Source: JABMRP01 sp964444795 (GTDB lineage Bacteria > Planctomycetota > Planctomycetia > Pirellulales > Thermoguttaceae). Taken from it: a stretch of 16,609 nt of DNA. Shown piece after piece: positions 1 through 8,800 of the stretch. Position 1 is the first letter of the stretch; every line of letters begins with the position of its first letter. A program made the position numbers and the translations under genes. The notes beneath the pieces were generated by a model. That model did not search any database, was not told the DNA's origin, and saw only the letters and a program-made list of their open reading frames with translations. Where the stretch lies: the NCBI GenBank assembly GCA_964444795.1, contig CAYUIQ010000200.1, positions 1-16,609 of the forward strand, written 5' to 3'.

Positions 1-26
1 TGAGCAGGAATTAGGGAGCGTGTGCG

Positions 27-791
27 ATGAAAGGGCTTCAAGGTCTGATACTGGCAATCGGCGCGGGCATGGCGGCGGCGATGTTCAACTGGGCCTATCT
101 GAGCAGCCGATCCCAGGATATCGAGACGGTCTACTTCATCGGCATTGCCGAGGACAAAACCATCGGACGCGGAGATCGTTTGAAGAAGAGCGATCTGGCG
201 CCGATCGAAATTCCCCTGAAGAATGCCGGCAACCTGGACACCTTCGCCTATCGTTTCGACGACGCCGAGACGGTCGTCAGCATGGCCGTGACCCGGCAGT
301 TGACCCCCGGCTCGATGTTGCTTCGCGAGGATCTGAAGACACCGGCCCCGAAGCTCGACCTTGATGCCAAGCGGGCCGACGAACGGTGGATGGCGGTAGC
401 CGTCGACTCGCGAGAATTCGTACCCGAGTTCATCAACCCGGGCAGTCGCATTGAGTTCCACATCACGCGGCCTTCGTCGCGAGGTCCAATGGCCGCCGGA
501 GGGACGCCAACGCCCGCCGGCCAGCCGCCGGTGGCCAGCGGCGACGTGGTTTCCTCGACGGAGGCGGAGATCGTCGGCCCGTTTACCGTCCTGTCGGTCG
601 GCAATCGGCTGGGGAGCGTCACGGCAATGCAGGCGGCAAGAATCCGGCAGTCGCAGCCCAACGTGATCGGCATCCTGGTAACGGTCACGGGCGGCCAACT
701 GGACCCCGAGGCGCAACGGCTCCAGGAGTTGCTCGCCGAGACGACACCGCAAGCGATCAAGATTTTGATTCCTCCGGCGGAAGAGCCGTAG
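27..791 (+). CDS. cpaB: Flp pilus assembly protein CpaB/RcpC
   Basis: 254 residues. Residues 5-25 form an N-terminal membrane helix that would anchor the protein with its bulk outside the cytoplasm. Residues about 32-105 look like the SAF domain of CpaB/RcpC: a 'GRGDRLKKSDL' segment, then a hydrophobic stretch and 'PGSMLLREDL'. A longer beta-rich region follows, interrupted near residue 155 by a Gly/Pro/Ala-rich loop. In the family the protein sits in the periplasm near the secretin of the Tad pilus and is thought to help assemble or gate it. The ATG follows a GGAG-like site at 15-18. It is the first gene of a run leading to CpaF, TadB and TadC, which supports the call. The TGA at bases 1-3 could end an upstream gene, but this cannot be shown. 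Confidence 0.88.
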   Translation: MKGLQGLILAIGAGMAAAMFNWAYLSSRSQDIETVYFIGIAEDKTIGRGDRLKKSDLAPIEIPLKNAGNLDTFAYRFDDAETVVSMAVTRQLTPGSMLLREDLKTPAPKLDLDAKRADERWMAVAVDSREFVPEFINPGSRIEFHITRPSSRGPMAAGGTPTPAGQPPVASGDVVSSTEAEIVGPFTVLSVGNRLGSVTAMQAARIRQSQPNVIGILVTVTGGQLDPEAQRLQELLAETTPQAIKILIPPAEEP

Positions 792-878
792 GTCCGTTGT
801 TGCACCACCCCGTCCCGACAATCTGGCCCCCGACACCCCGACCCTCAACGAGTCCGAACCTCAGCAGCCTGATCGCCG

Positions 879-2774
879 ATGAAAGTCTGGTACAACAAGA
901 TCAACGAAAGTCGCCGTTTCGTGGTGGACGTATCCGGGACCGAGGTGTCGGTCGGTCGCGATCCGTCCAACGACGTCGCCCTGCAAAGTCCTCTGGTCTC
1001 GCGTCAGCACGCCGTGGTCCGTATCAACGGCGACCAATTGCTTCTGGAGAACTTGGGGCTCAACAGTTGTCTGGTGGGCGACGAGGAAGTCCTCGGCGGG
1101 CAGACGGCCGCCTTTGTCCCCGGCGCCAAGGTGCGCATCTGGCCCTACACGCTCTCCTTCGAGGCCGAGCAGTCGGCGGTCGTGACGCGCGACGAACTGG
1201 AGGCCCATCTCCGCTCGATCGTGGCCGACCTCGAGTTGCGTATCCACCGGAAACTGCTCGAACGGCTCGAACTGTACGAGTACGACGACGCGCCCGTGGC
1301 CGATTCCGAAAACATCCTCATGCTGGAGAACAACGTCGAGGACGCCTGTCGCGAATTGGACGTTTTCGGCGGCCACAACGAAGCGCTGATCGAAGAGATC
1401 ACCGGCCTGACACTCCGCGACCACCTGATCAACCAGATCGTCATGGAGACCGACACCGACGAGTATTTCGATCTGGCCGCGCTCACTTCCAACGAGTTCG
1501 ACGTTCCCGCCACGTTGGTCCCCGAACGCGAAACCGAGTTGCACGGCATGCTGCAATTCGTTCGAGAGCAATTGAAGCTCGACCAATGCCGTGACGCCAG
1601 CGAGCAGATCACGCGCGTCGAGAAGCAATTCAACGACATTTTCCACCTCGTGCGTCCTCACCTGCACAACGAGCTGCGCCGATACTTGATCTTGCGCACG
1701 CTGAAAAAGGATCTCAAGGACACGGTCTTCGGGTTCGGGCCGTTGCAGGATCTGCTTCGCGCGCCGACGGTGACCGAGATCATGGTCGTGGCCAGCGACC
1801 GGATTTACGTCGAGCGCGACGGGATCATCGAGCGTTCCGGACGGCGGTTCATTTCCGACGAGGTGACCGAATCGATCATCGAGCGGATCGTGGCCCAGGT
1901 GGGGCGGCGGGTCGACAAGAGCCAGCCGCTGGTCGATGCCCGGCTCCCCGACGGCTCGCGGGTCAATGCGATCATCCCCCCGCTGGCCGTCACCGGCCCG
2001 TGCCTGACGATCCGCAAGTTTCCCGCCCAGCGGCTCACCATGGACGATCTGATCGAACTGGGCAGTATCGGTCACGCCGCCGCCACATTCCTGCGCGCCT
2101 GCGTGATCGATCGGCGAAGCATACTGGTGAGCGGCGGCACGGGTACGGGCAAAACTACCATGCTCAACGTGCTCAGCAGCTTCATTCCGTTCAAGGAACG
2201 CATTGTCTCGATCGAGGATACCAGCGAACTGCGGCTCCACCAGGAGCACGTGGTTTCCCTGGAAAGCAAGCCGCCGAATATCGAAGGGACCGGCGAGTAC
2301 ACGATCCGCGATCTGGTCCGCAACGCCCTGCGAATGCGTCCCGATCGGGTGATTGTCGGCGAGGTGCGCGGCGGGGAAGCGCTCGACATGGTCCAGGCGA
2401 TGAACACCGGACACGACGGGTCGCTGACCTCCGTCCACGCCAACAGCGCCGAGGAAGTGACCGAACGGCTGGAGGTATTGATCTTGATGGCGGCCGAATT
2501 GCCCATCACCTCCATTCACCGCCAAATCGCCTCGGCGCTCGATTTGATTGTCCACATTACCCGATTGCCCGGCGGAGAGCGCGTGGTGACCCAAATCGCC
2601 GAAGTCACCGGCGTGGACCCCCAAACCAAAGATGTGTTGGTGACCGATATTTTCAATTACCGAAACGGTACTTCCTTGCAGCCGACCGGATACTTGCCGT
2701 CGTTTGTCGACTCGCTGGTAAGCAAGGAACTGCTGGAGTTGGAATTCCTCTACGGCGACCGTCAGGCGGAATAG
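879..2774 (+). CDS. cpaF: FHA-domain CpaF/TadA-type pilus secretion ATPase
   Basis: 631 residues, longer than the usual 400-500 of CpaF because of an N-terminal FHA domain (about 1-95). That domain shows GRDPSND (R27), SRQH (S41, H44) and N62, but the usual NG(T/S) after the last strand reads NS. A linker of about 100 mostly helical residues follows, then the CpaF N-domain and the secretion ATPase core. Walker A GGTGTGKT is at 419-426 (K425). Walker B with the following glycines, VIVGEVRGGEA, is at 491-501. The His box TGHDGSLTSVHAN is at 510-522. The protein should be the cytoplasmic hexameric motor that powers Tad pilus assembly with TadB and TadC. No clear ribosome site precedes this ATG; the FHA fold begins immediately after it, so the start is kept. 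The gap to cpaB is 87 bases. Confidence 0.93.
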   Translation: MKVWYNKINESRRFVVDVSGTEVSVGRDPSNDVALQSPLVSRQHAVVRINGDQLLLENLGLNSCLVGDEEVLGGQTAAFVPGAKVRIWPYTLSFEAEQSAVVTRDELEAHLRSIVADLELRIHRKLLERLELYEYDDAPVADSENILMLENNVEDACRELDVFGGHNEALIEEITGLTLRDHLINQIVMETDTDEYFDLAALTSNEFDVPATLVPERETELHGMLQFVREQLKLDQCRDASEQITRVEKQFNDIFHLVRPHLHNELRRYLILRTLKKDLKDTVFGFGPLQDLLRAPTVTEIMVVASDRIYVERDGIIERSGRRFISDEVTESIIERIVAQVGRRVDKSQPLVDARLPDGSRVNAIIPPLAVTGPCLTIRKFPAQRLTMDDLIELGSIGHAAATFLRACVIDRRSILVSGGTGTGKTTMLNVLSSFIPFKERIVSIEDTSELRLHQEHVVSLESKPPNIEGTGEYTIRDLVRNALRMRPDRVIVGEVRGGEALDMVQAMNTGHDGSLTSVHANSAEEVTERLEVLILMAAELPITSIHRQIASALDLIVHITRLPGGERVVTQIAEVTGVDPQTKDVLVTDIFNYRNGTSLQPTGYLPSFVDSLVSKELLELEFLYGDRQAE

Positions 2775-2805
2775 GAACCCGCCGGCGTGTGTTTTTTCAG
2801 CGGGC

Positions 2806-2836
2806 TGCTACGCCCACGGGTTGCATCCCGTGGGGT
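2806..2836. repeat. Intergenic palindrome between cpaF and tadB
   Basis: A perfect 8-bp stem CCCACGGG (2813-2820) and CCCGTGGG (2827-2834) encloses TTGCAT, which is itself almost palindromic. Preceding bases read GCTGCTACG. It lies in the 107-base gap between two pilus genes and has no T-run after it (a T-run at 2792-2797 lies before it), so it does not look like a terminator for the + strand. From memory, palindromes of this sequence type are dispersed in planctomycete genomes; that was not checked here. Confidence 0.6.
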
Positions 2837-2881
2837 CAAGGAACTCTTGGACGACCACCGAGAATAAGCGAGAAAAGCGCG

Positions 2882-3730
2882 ATGTCCGACCTCGATCTCT
2901 GGCTGGCCAACGGCGCGATGGGTGTGGCCGTGGCCGTGGCGGTGTTCTCGTGCCGTCAGGGACTAGGCCGGTTCCTCGATCTGGTCGAGGCCGATCTGGC
3001 CGACAAACTGCGGCGGCTTCGCGCGCCGGCCGAGGGATTGCGAAAGTTTTTGATCGCATGGCTGGGCGCCGTGGCGTGTATCCTGTTCGGGTTTTGGCTG
3101 GTGCTGGGTAGTCTGATTTTTGGGCTATTGTTCTCGGTCTTTCTCCTTTGCGGGCCATGGTACGCGGTTCGGCGCATGGCCGAGCGACGCAGGCAGAAGA
3201 TCGAAGACCAACTGGCCGACGCCATGGTCACGTTGGCCAACGCGGTAAAAGCGGGCCTGTCGCTGCCCCAATCGCTGGAGATTCTCGCCGCCCAGGGCCC
3301 GGCGCCGTTGAACGTCGAGTTTCAGCAGATCGTCACCGAGTACAACATGGGCAAACCCCTGGAGGAAGCGCTGACCGAGGCGAAAACGCGGCTGGACAGC
3401 GAAAACTTCACCCTTTTCGCCGCGGCCCTGTTGGCCAGCCACGAAAGCGGTGGCCGGCTCAACGAGACGGTCGAGCGCATCGCCCAGGCGATTATCGAAT
3501 CGCAACGTCTGGAGCGGAAAATCGTCTCCGAGACGGCCCAGGCCCGACGCTCGGCCGTTTACATGGCCCTGGCCCCGGCGCTGATCCTCTTGGTCTACTA
3601 TTTCATCGACCCCGATGCCACGACGCGGCTGTTTGTCACGCTGCCCGGCCAGTTGATTCTGGCCATCGCCGTTGTGTTTAACGTGGTGGCTTTTGTATGG
3701 GCGCGGGCGATTTTGAATCCGGATATTTAG
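2882..3730 (+). CDS. tadB: Tad pilus platform protein TadB (GspF/T2SSF domain)
   Basis: 282 residues. A short hydrophobic N-terminal segment (about 10-22) is followed by a pair of membrane helices (about 55-97), then a cytoplasmic T2SSF domain (about 103-215) with the typical pattern 'LANAVKAGLSLPQSLEILA', 'YNMGKPLEEAL' and 'SHESGGRLNETVERIA'. Two C-terminal helices follow (about 221-239 and 251-275). This is the inner-membrane platform protein that couples the CpaF motor to pilin movement. The frame is open further upstream, but the ATG at 2882 begins a protein of normal family length and the upstream part overlaps cpaF in another frame. No strong ribosome site is visible. It lies 107 bases after cpaF and 8 bases before tadC. 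Confidence 0.9.
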   Translation: MSDLDLWLANGAMGVAVAVAVFSCRQGLGRFLDLVEADLADKLRRLRAPAEGLRKFLIAWLGAVACILFGFWLVLGSLIFGLLFSVFLLCGPWYAVRRMAERRRQKIEDQLADAMVTLANAVKAGLSLPQSLEILAAQGPAPLNVEFQQIVTEYNMGKPLEEALTEAKTRLDSENFTLFAAALLASHESGGRLNETVERIAQAIIESQRLERKIVSETAQARRSAVYMALAPALILLVYYFIDPDATTRLFVTLPGQLILAIAVVFNVVAFVWARAILNPDI

Positions 3731-3738
3731 AGTAAACC

Positions 3739-4674
3739 ATGATCCCCATTCTATTTGCCGCTGGAATTCCCCTGCTTCAACTGATCGGCAGCGCGCTGGC
3801 CGGAGCGGGTGTGTTTTCTTTGGGCTGGTGGGTGTTGCGCGTGTTGTGGACCGAAGATCTCGAACAAGGCCGCCAATGGCGCTACGACATTAGCCGAATC
3901 AATGAACTGCGACGCGTCGATACGATCTATCGCGTCTTCTACCCGTTGATTCGGAGCCTGGCGAGATTCAATCGGGCCGCCTTCCGCGAACAACTTCCCG
4001 AGGTCCAGCGGCAGGTGGCGGCCGCCGGCATGCCCCGAGTGTGGCTGGCCGAGGAGTACCTTGCCCGGATGGAGTTGATCGCCCTCTTCATCTCACCGGT
4101 GTTTTTCTACCTGATGGTGAACGAATTCGGCGCGGCCGGGCTTCTCCCCGCATTTGCGTTGACGATCGGGACGCTCTGGATACTGCGGCACCACCTGGCA
4201 AGCCAGGCCGCCGCGCGTTTGGTGGCGATCAAACGCCGCATGCCCTACCTGCTCGATTTGCTCACCCTGCTGATGGAGGCCGGGTCCACGTTTCTCGACG
4301 CGCTGAAACAGGGCGTCGGCGAGTTTCGCGGTCATCCCGTGTCCATCGAGTTCGGCCGGGTATTGACCGACATGAACATGGGCAAGACCCGGACCGAGGC
4401 CTTTCAATTGCTGCGCGAGCGCCTCGCCGACGACGAAATTGGCGCCATTGTCGGCTCGATCATCCAGGGGGAAACTCTAGGAACCCCCCTGGCCCGAATC
4501 TTCCGTACCCAGTCCGACGTGCTCCGGATCAAACGCAGCCAGCGGGCCGAAAAGATTGCCGGAGAGGCGGGTGTGAATATGTTATTGCCGGCGGTGTTGA
4601 TTATGGCCGCCACGGTGCTCATCATTCTCGGACCGTTTCTATTGAATTTCCTGGCCGTTGGGCTGATGCTCTAA
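3739..4674 (+). CDS. tadC: Tad pilus platform protein TadC (GspF/T2SSF domain)
   Basis: 311 residues. An N-terminal helix (about 8-36), a central pair (about 110-150) and a C-terminal hydrophobic segment (about 280-308) flank a T2SSF domain (about 165-275) with 'LDLLTLLMEAGSTFLDALKQ', 'MNMGKTRTEAFQLLRERL' and 'IIQGETLGTPLARIFRTQS'. TadC pairs with TadB to form the inner-membrane platform of Tad pili. It starts 8 bases after the tadB stop, so the two are very probably co-translated. The order CpaB, CpaF, TadB, TadC is the usual one for this system. Confidence 0.9.
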   Translation: MIPILFAAGIPLLQLIGSALAGAGVFSLGWWVLRVLWTEDLEQGRQWRYDISRINELRRVDTIYRVFYPLIRSLARFNRAAFREQLPEVQRQVAAAGMPRVWLAEEYLARMELIALFISPVFFYLMVNEFGAAGLLPAFALTIGTLWILRHHLASQAAARLVAIKRRMPYLLDLLTLLMEAGSTFLDALKQGVGEFRGHPVSIEFGRVLTDMNMGKTRTEAFQLLRERLADDEIGAIVGSIIQGETLGTPLARIFRTQSDVLRIKRSQRAEKIAGEAGVNMLLPAVLIMAATVLIILGPFLLNFLAVGLML

Positions 4675-4709
4675 GTCACTATTTCCCGTACCCGGTAGCC
4701 GCCAAACCG

Positions 4710-5744
4710 ATGCCGATCAAGCTCGACTGTCCCCACTGCAAGAACCCCCTGTCGGTCCCGAAGAAATTCGCCGGAACCGAAACTCGCTGTCCGCGCTGTC
4801 AGAGCGAGTTCCGGGTGCCCGAGCCCGGAGAACAACCGGCCGAACTGCCGCGAGCACCGGACGTTCCGACGTCGTCGCCGGCCGGATATCCGCCCTCGCT
4901 GCCCGTGCATCGGCCTCCGGTCGAGTCGTCGATCCCCCGACTGCCGGTAACCGGCTCGCCGGCGCCACGTCCGGAGGAGAGTCCGCCGACGTCCTTGGCC
5001 AGTAGTGTGCCCGCCGATGCGTCTGCCGGCGGTCCGGCTTCCGCGAAAGAAGGCCCCTTGCCGACCGCGTCACTCACCGAGACCGAATCTCCGCAGCCGA
5101 CCGAGCCACCTCCGTTGCTCTCCCCGGCGCAGCGGGCGGGCGAAATCCAAGCTTCCACCGCGAAGCAAAGCAGCGACACACCGGCCGTCACGCCCCGTCT
5201 GCCGACCGGACCCGCTCCTCGCGTTGCCCGGCTGATTGCGGCCAAGACCGTGCAATCGAAACTCCAGCTTGCCGAGGACGGCCATCTTCCCGATCTCCAG
5301 CTTCTGGAAAGTAAGGACGCGGAGACGACCGAGAAGACCAGTCGCAAGATCAACCCCTTTGTGCTCGTTTGCCTGCTGTGCGTGAGTTTCTCTGTAACCG
5401 TTCTGATGCTCCTGGTCGATCCCCAGAACACCGGCCGCCAAAGCAAGGCCAAGTCGCTGGCCCGGAAGAAGCTTGTCGACCACTACATTCACAACCTCGA
5501 CGACCTTAAACCGCTCCAACCGTACCAACTCGATCTCCGGCGGGCCTTGCAAGCCCACTCGCGAGGCGATTTCCAGAATGAACGCTTGTATTTCCAAAGG
5601 GTCTTGCGCATGTTGCGGGCGGAAGACCGGGCAACGAATACGGATTGGCTCACCGGACGGAGGGGGGGCGCCAGCCATGGAGAGGAAGACGTCGGCGACC
5701 TCGATCTGGAGAGGCAACTGACCATTTTACTGAGCGACCAATGA
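4710..5744 (+). CDS. Zinc-ribbon, single-pass membrane protein of unknown function
   Basis: 344 residues. The N-terminus carries a zinc ribbon with four cysteines, CPHC at 7-10 and CPRC at 27-30, resembling the short MJ0042-type ribbons common at the start of planctomycete membrane proteins. A low-complexity Pro/Ser/Ala/Glu-rich stretch runs from about 40 to 170. A membrane helix lies near 217-235. A C-terminal region of about 105 residues is mostly helical and charged, with a TPR-like feel near 270-305. The ATG at 4710 is chosen because the ribbon begins immediately after it; the frame is open further upstream but overlaps tadC. No ribosome site is obvious. It lies 35 bases after tadC, so it may belong to the pilus operon. 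The ribbon should face the cytoplasm. Function not recognised. Confidence 0.72.
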   Translation: MPIKLDCPHCKNPLSVPKKFAGTETRCPRCQSEFRVPEPGEQPAELPRAPDVPTSSPAGYPPSLPVHRPPVESSIPRLPVTGSPAPRPEESPPTSLASSVPADASAGGPASAKEGPLPTASLTETESPQPTEPPPLLSPAQRAGEIQASTAKQSSDTPAVTPRLPTGPAPRVARLIAAKTVQSKLQLAEDGHLPDLQLLESKDAETTEKTSRKINPFVLVCLLCVSFSVTVLMLLVDPQNTGRQSKAKSLARKKLVDHYIHNLDDLKPLQPYQLDLRRALQAHSRGDFQNERLYFQRVLRMLRAEDRATNTDWLTGRRGGASHGEEDVGDLDLERQLTILLSDQ

Positions 5745-5762
5745 GGATTCGTCAGGCGTCAG

Positions 5763-5822
5763 TAGTAACCCGAACCGTCAGCGAGGACGGAAAGACAGCC
5801 TCGCTGGCGCTTCGGGTTACTA
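5763..5822. repeat. Long imperfect hairpin between the zinc-ribbon and kinase-caspase genes
   Basis: The arms 5763-5786 and 5799-5822 pair over 24 positions with one mismatch and one G-T pair. The outer part reads TAGTAACCCGAA and its complement; the inner part is CAGCGAGG with CCTCGCTG. The loop is the 12 bases 5787-5798. It occupies most of the 120-base gap and has no T-run, so it is not a typical intrinsic terminator. The TAGTAACCCGAA type of element is, from memory, a dispersed repeat in planctomycete genomes; copy number was not tested. It could still stall or process transcripts between the pilus genes and the kinase gene. Confidence 0.75.
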
Positions 5823-5864
5823 AGGCGATTAAGATAGCCATTGACAAGGATCACGAGTAGGCCG

Positions 5865-8800
5865 ATGCCGTCGAACGAGCGATACGAGATTCTGGACCAG
5901 ATTGCCACCGGCGATTACGCCGCCGTCTATCGTGCCCGGGATCGCGAACTGCAGCGCGAAGTGGCCGTCAAACAGATCCACGCGCAGTTTCTTGCCGATC
6001 GGCAGCAACTCGATCGATACTGGCACGAAGCCCAGTTGCTGGCCGCGCTGCACCATCCCAACATCCTCACGATCTACGACATCGTCCGCCCCAAGGGATG
6101 GCTGATCCTCGAATTGATGCGTGGCAGCTTGGCCGAAAACGTGAAGAAGGCGCCGCTGGATCTCGGCGCGTTGCGCATGGCCATGCTGCACAGTCTTCAT
6201 GCCCTGCAATTCCTGCACGCCAACGGGATCGTCCACGGCGATGTGAAGCCGAGCAACTTGTTGCTGGACAGGCAGAAGCTGGTCAAACTGGGTGATTTCG
6301 GCCTCGCACGCCGCGCCAGCGACGAATCGGGGAGCCTGCTCAAGGGAACCACCAAGTACATGGCACCGGAGGTTGTTTCCGACCAGTGTGGTGCCGTCGG
6401 ACCGGCCGCCGATCTCTATTCGCTCGGTTTCTCCGCCTATGAACTGATGTGTGGGCCTCAATTCGAGTCGCTCTTTCCCGGGCTGTACAGCTACGGACGT
6501 GATACCCAGATTGCCTGGATGATGTGGCACGCGACCGTCGACCGAAAGCTGCCCGCGATCCCCGAGGTCCTCGAAGGCGTACCCGACGACCTGGCGCTGG
6601 TGATCGGAAAACTGGTCCGCAAGGATCAGCAGCAGCGATACCAATCGGCCCAGGAAGTGATCAACGACCTGACCACCACTCCCATCGAGTTGCGGCCGCC
6701 GGAGCAAGCCGAGCAGGACGAGGAGAAAATCGACGAAAAGGCCGGCCGGCGCCGGCGGCTCCTGATCGGAGGGGGCATCGCGTTGGTCTGTTGTCTGCTG
6801 CTGGCGATCTTTTTGCTCCCGGGCAAGGAACCGGTCGTCGAAACACCGCCGGAGCCCGTGCCGATCGAAGGGGTCGTCGCGGAAGTGCTGCTGGACGAGC
6901 GGAAGCTCATCGTACGCCTGGCCGAAAACGACAAGCCGGAAGAACTCGACATCCTCTCCCAACATCACGTCTACGTTAACGACAAGCAGCAACTCCCGCG
7001 CAACTTGAAATCGGGAGACTTCGTTACCATACGGTACTTCTTCGACGACGCCGGGCGGCGATTGATGGAAATCCGCGCCAACCGCCCCCAGAAGAACACC
7101 GGCGTGATCGTCGACGTCAAGGCTCCGGCCGGGCGCATGGAGTTTACGACGATCGTCGACGGCGACCCTGTAAGCCACACGGTGACCGTCGGACGCCGGG
7201 CGAAGATCACGCTCAACGACAGCGATTCGATCGACTCGCGACCGCTGACGCTGGCCGATCTGCACCAGGACGATCGGGTGACCGTTTCCCACGTGGAGCA
7301 AGAAGGACGCCGCCGGGCAATGGAGATTCACGCCCTGCGCGTGGTTTCCGTCGAAGGGACCATTTACGCCCTGGCCAGCGAACTCGGCGGCGACAGGGGA
7401 GCCATCTCGCTGGCCCTCGGTGATGCGGAAGACCCGGCAATCGAGACCCACCCGCTGGCTCCCGATTGCGAGGTCATGCTCAACGACAGTCTGGTGCAAT
7501 GGACCGACTTACAGCCGGGAGACAGAGTTTCGGTCAAGCGCGACGTGGAGATCGTGCGGATCGATGCCCAGCGCATGCTGACGCTCAGCGGGAAAGTCGT
7601 GACGGTGCCCCGCGGCGCGCAATTGCTGGTCGTCGTACCCGACGGAGAGGAGCGGGCAGTCAACATCGACGTCGATGATCTGTGCGAGACGATCACGCTG
7701 GCCTCCGAACCGGCCCGCCTGGCCCAACTGCGACCCGGGGACGAGGTGCGGATCGAACATAGCTCGCTCGACGTCGGTGCCGACCGCCCCAAGGCCCTGT
7801 CGATCGCCGCCGTTCGACCTCCGGACCTGACAAAACGGGCAATCCTGATTGCGGTGGGAAACTACGACGACGTCACCCTCGCTTCGCCGGGGGCAACGGC
7901 GGCCGATGCCCAACTGTTGCGCGACGCGCTGGTGCGCCGCTATCAGGTGGCCGACGAGCACGCCCAGTTGTTGTCCGATCCCGGCCGGATCGTCATCGAG
8001 CGGACACTCGACGAAGCGGTCAGCTTGCTGGGCGAGGAGGATTCGCTGCTGGTGTTCTTTGCCGGTCACGCCTACACGGACGAAGAGGGCCGGGTTTACC
8101 TGGCTCCCAGCGACTTCACTCTCGACCGGATCGCCGCGTCGGGAATTCTCTTGAAGGATCTGGTCGACAAGATGGAGGAGTGCCAGGCCGGAGAGAAGCT
8201 GTTGCTGCTGGACTGCTGCCGCGCCGATGCCGGCGGGGATCTGGTCGCCCGCCAGCCTTCGACCGCCGAGATGCTCCACTCGTTGGACCACGCCTCGGGG
8301 CGCACGTATCTACGCACGGTCGCCGCCGTGGCCAGTTGCTCCGCCGGCCAGCGAGGCGTCCATTGGGAGCAAGAGGAACACGGACTGTTCGGCTATTATC
8401 TCGCCCGTGCGTATGCCGGGGAAGCCGACCAGAACGCCAACCTGCGAATCGACCCGAGCGAACTGGAGGCGTTTCTCACTCGCCAGATGGCGGCGACCGC
8501 CGAAACCATCGCAAGCCAGGCAACCCCCGAGGTGTTCTATCCCGACGCCACGCCGCCGCGACTGGGCGCCGAAGCTCGAAAAGCGATCGGTGACTTGCTG
8601 CTCCATATCCACGACAGCCGCCTGTCGGTCGACTCGTTGCGCGGGCAATATGTCACGGCCAGGGGATTGGCCGCCGGCGAACCGGACGCGGACCTTGTCT
8701 GGGCGTTGCTGCTGCTGAAAGCGCGTAAGCTGACCGAGGCCGGCACGCTGCTGGAAGGGGTGAAGAACGCGGCACCCCGTTCGGTCTTGCCCCGCGAACT

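Noticed and set aside
861..2624. 587-codon open frame on the minus strand opposite cpaF
   Set aside because: The + strand frame has full FHA and ATPase motifs. The minus frame has no recognisable domain and is a product of high GC codon bias.
5841..5846. TTGACA just before the kinase-caspase gene as a promoter -35
   Set aside because: No -10-like hexamer lies 15-19 bases downstream; the expected place falls on the start codon region CGATGC.
5829..7499. 556-codon open frame on the minus strand opposite the kinase-caspase gene
   Set aside because: The kinase motifs are on the + strand; the minus translation is low in structure and matches nothing I know.
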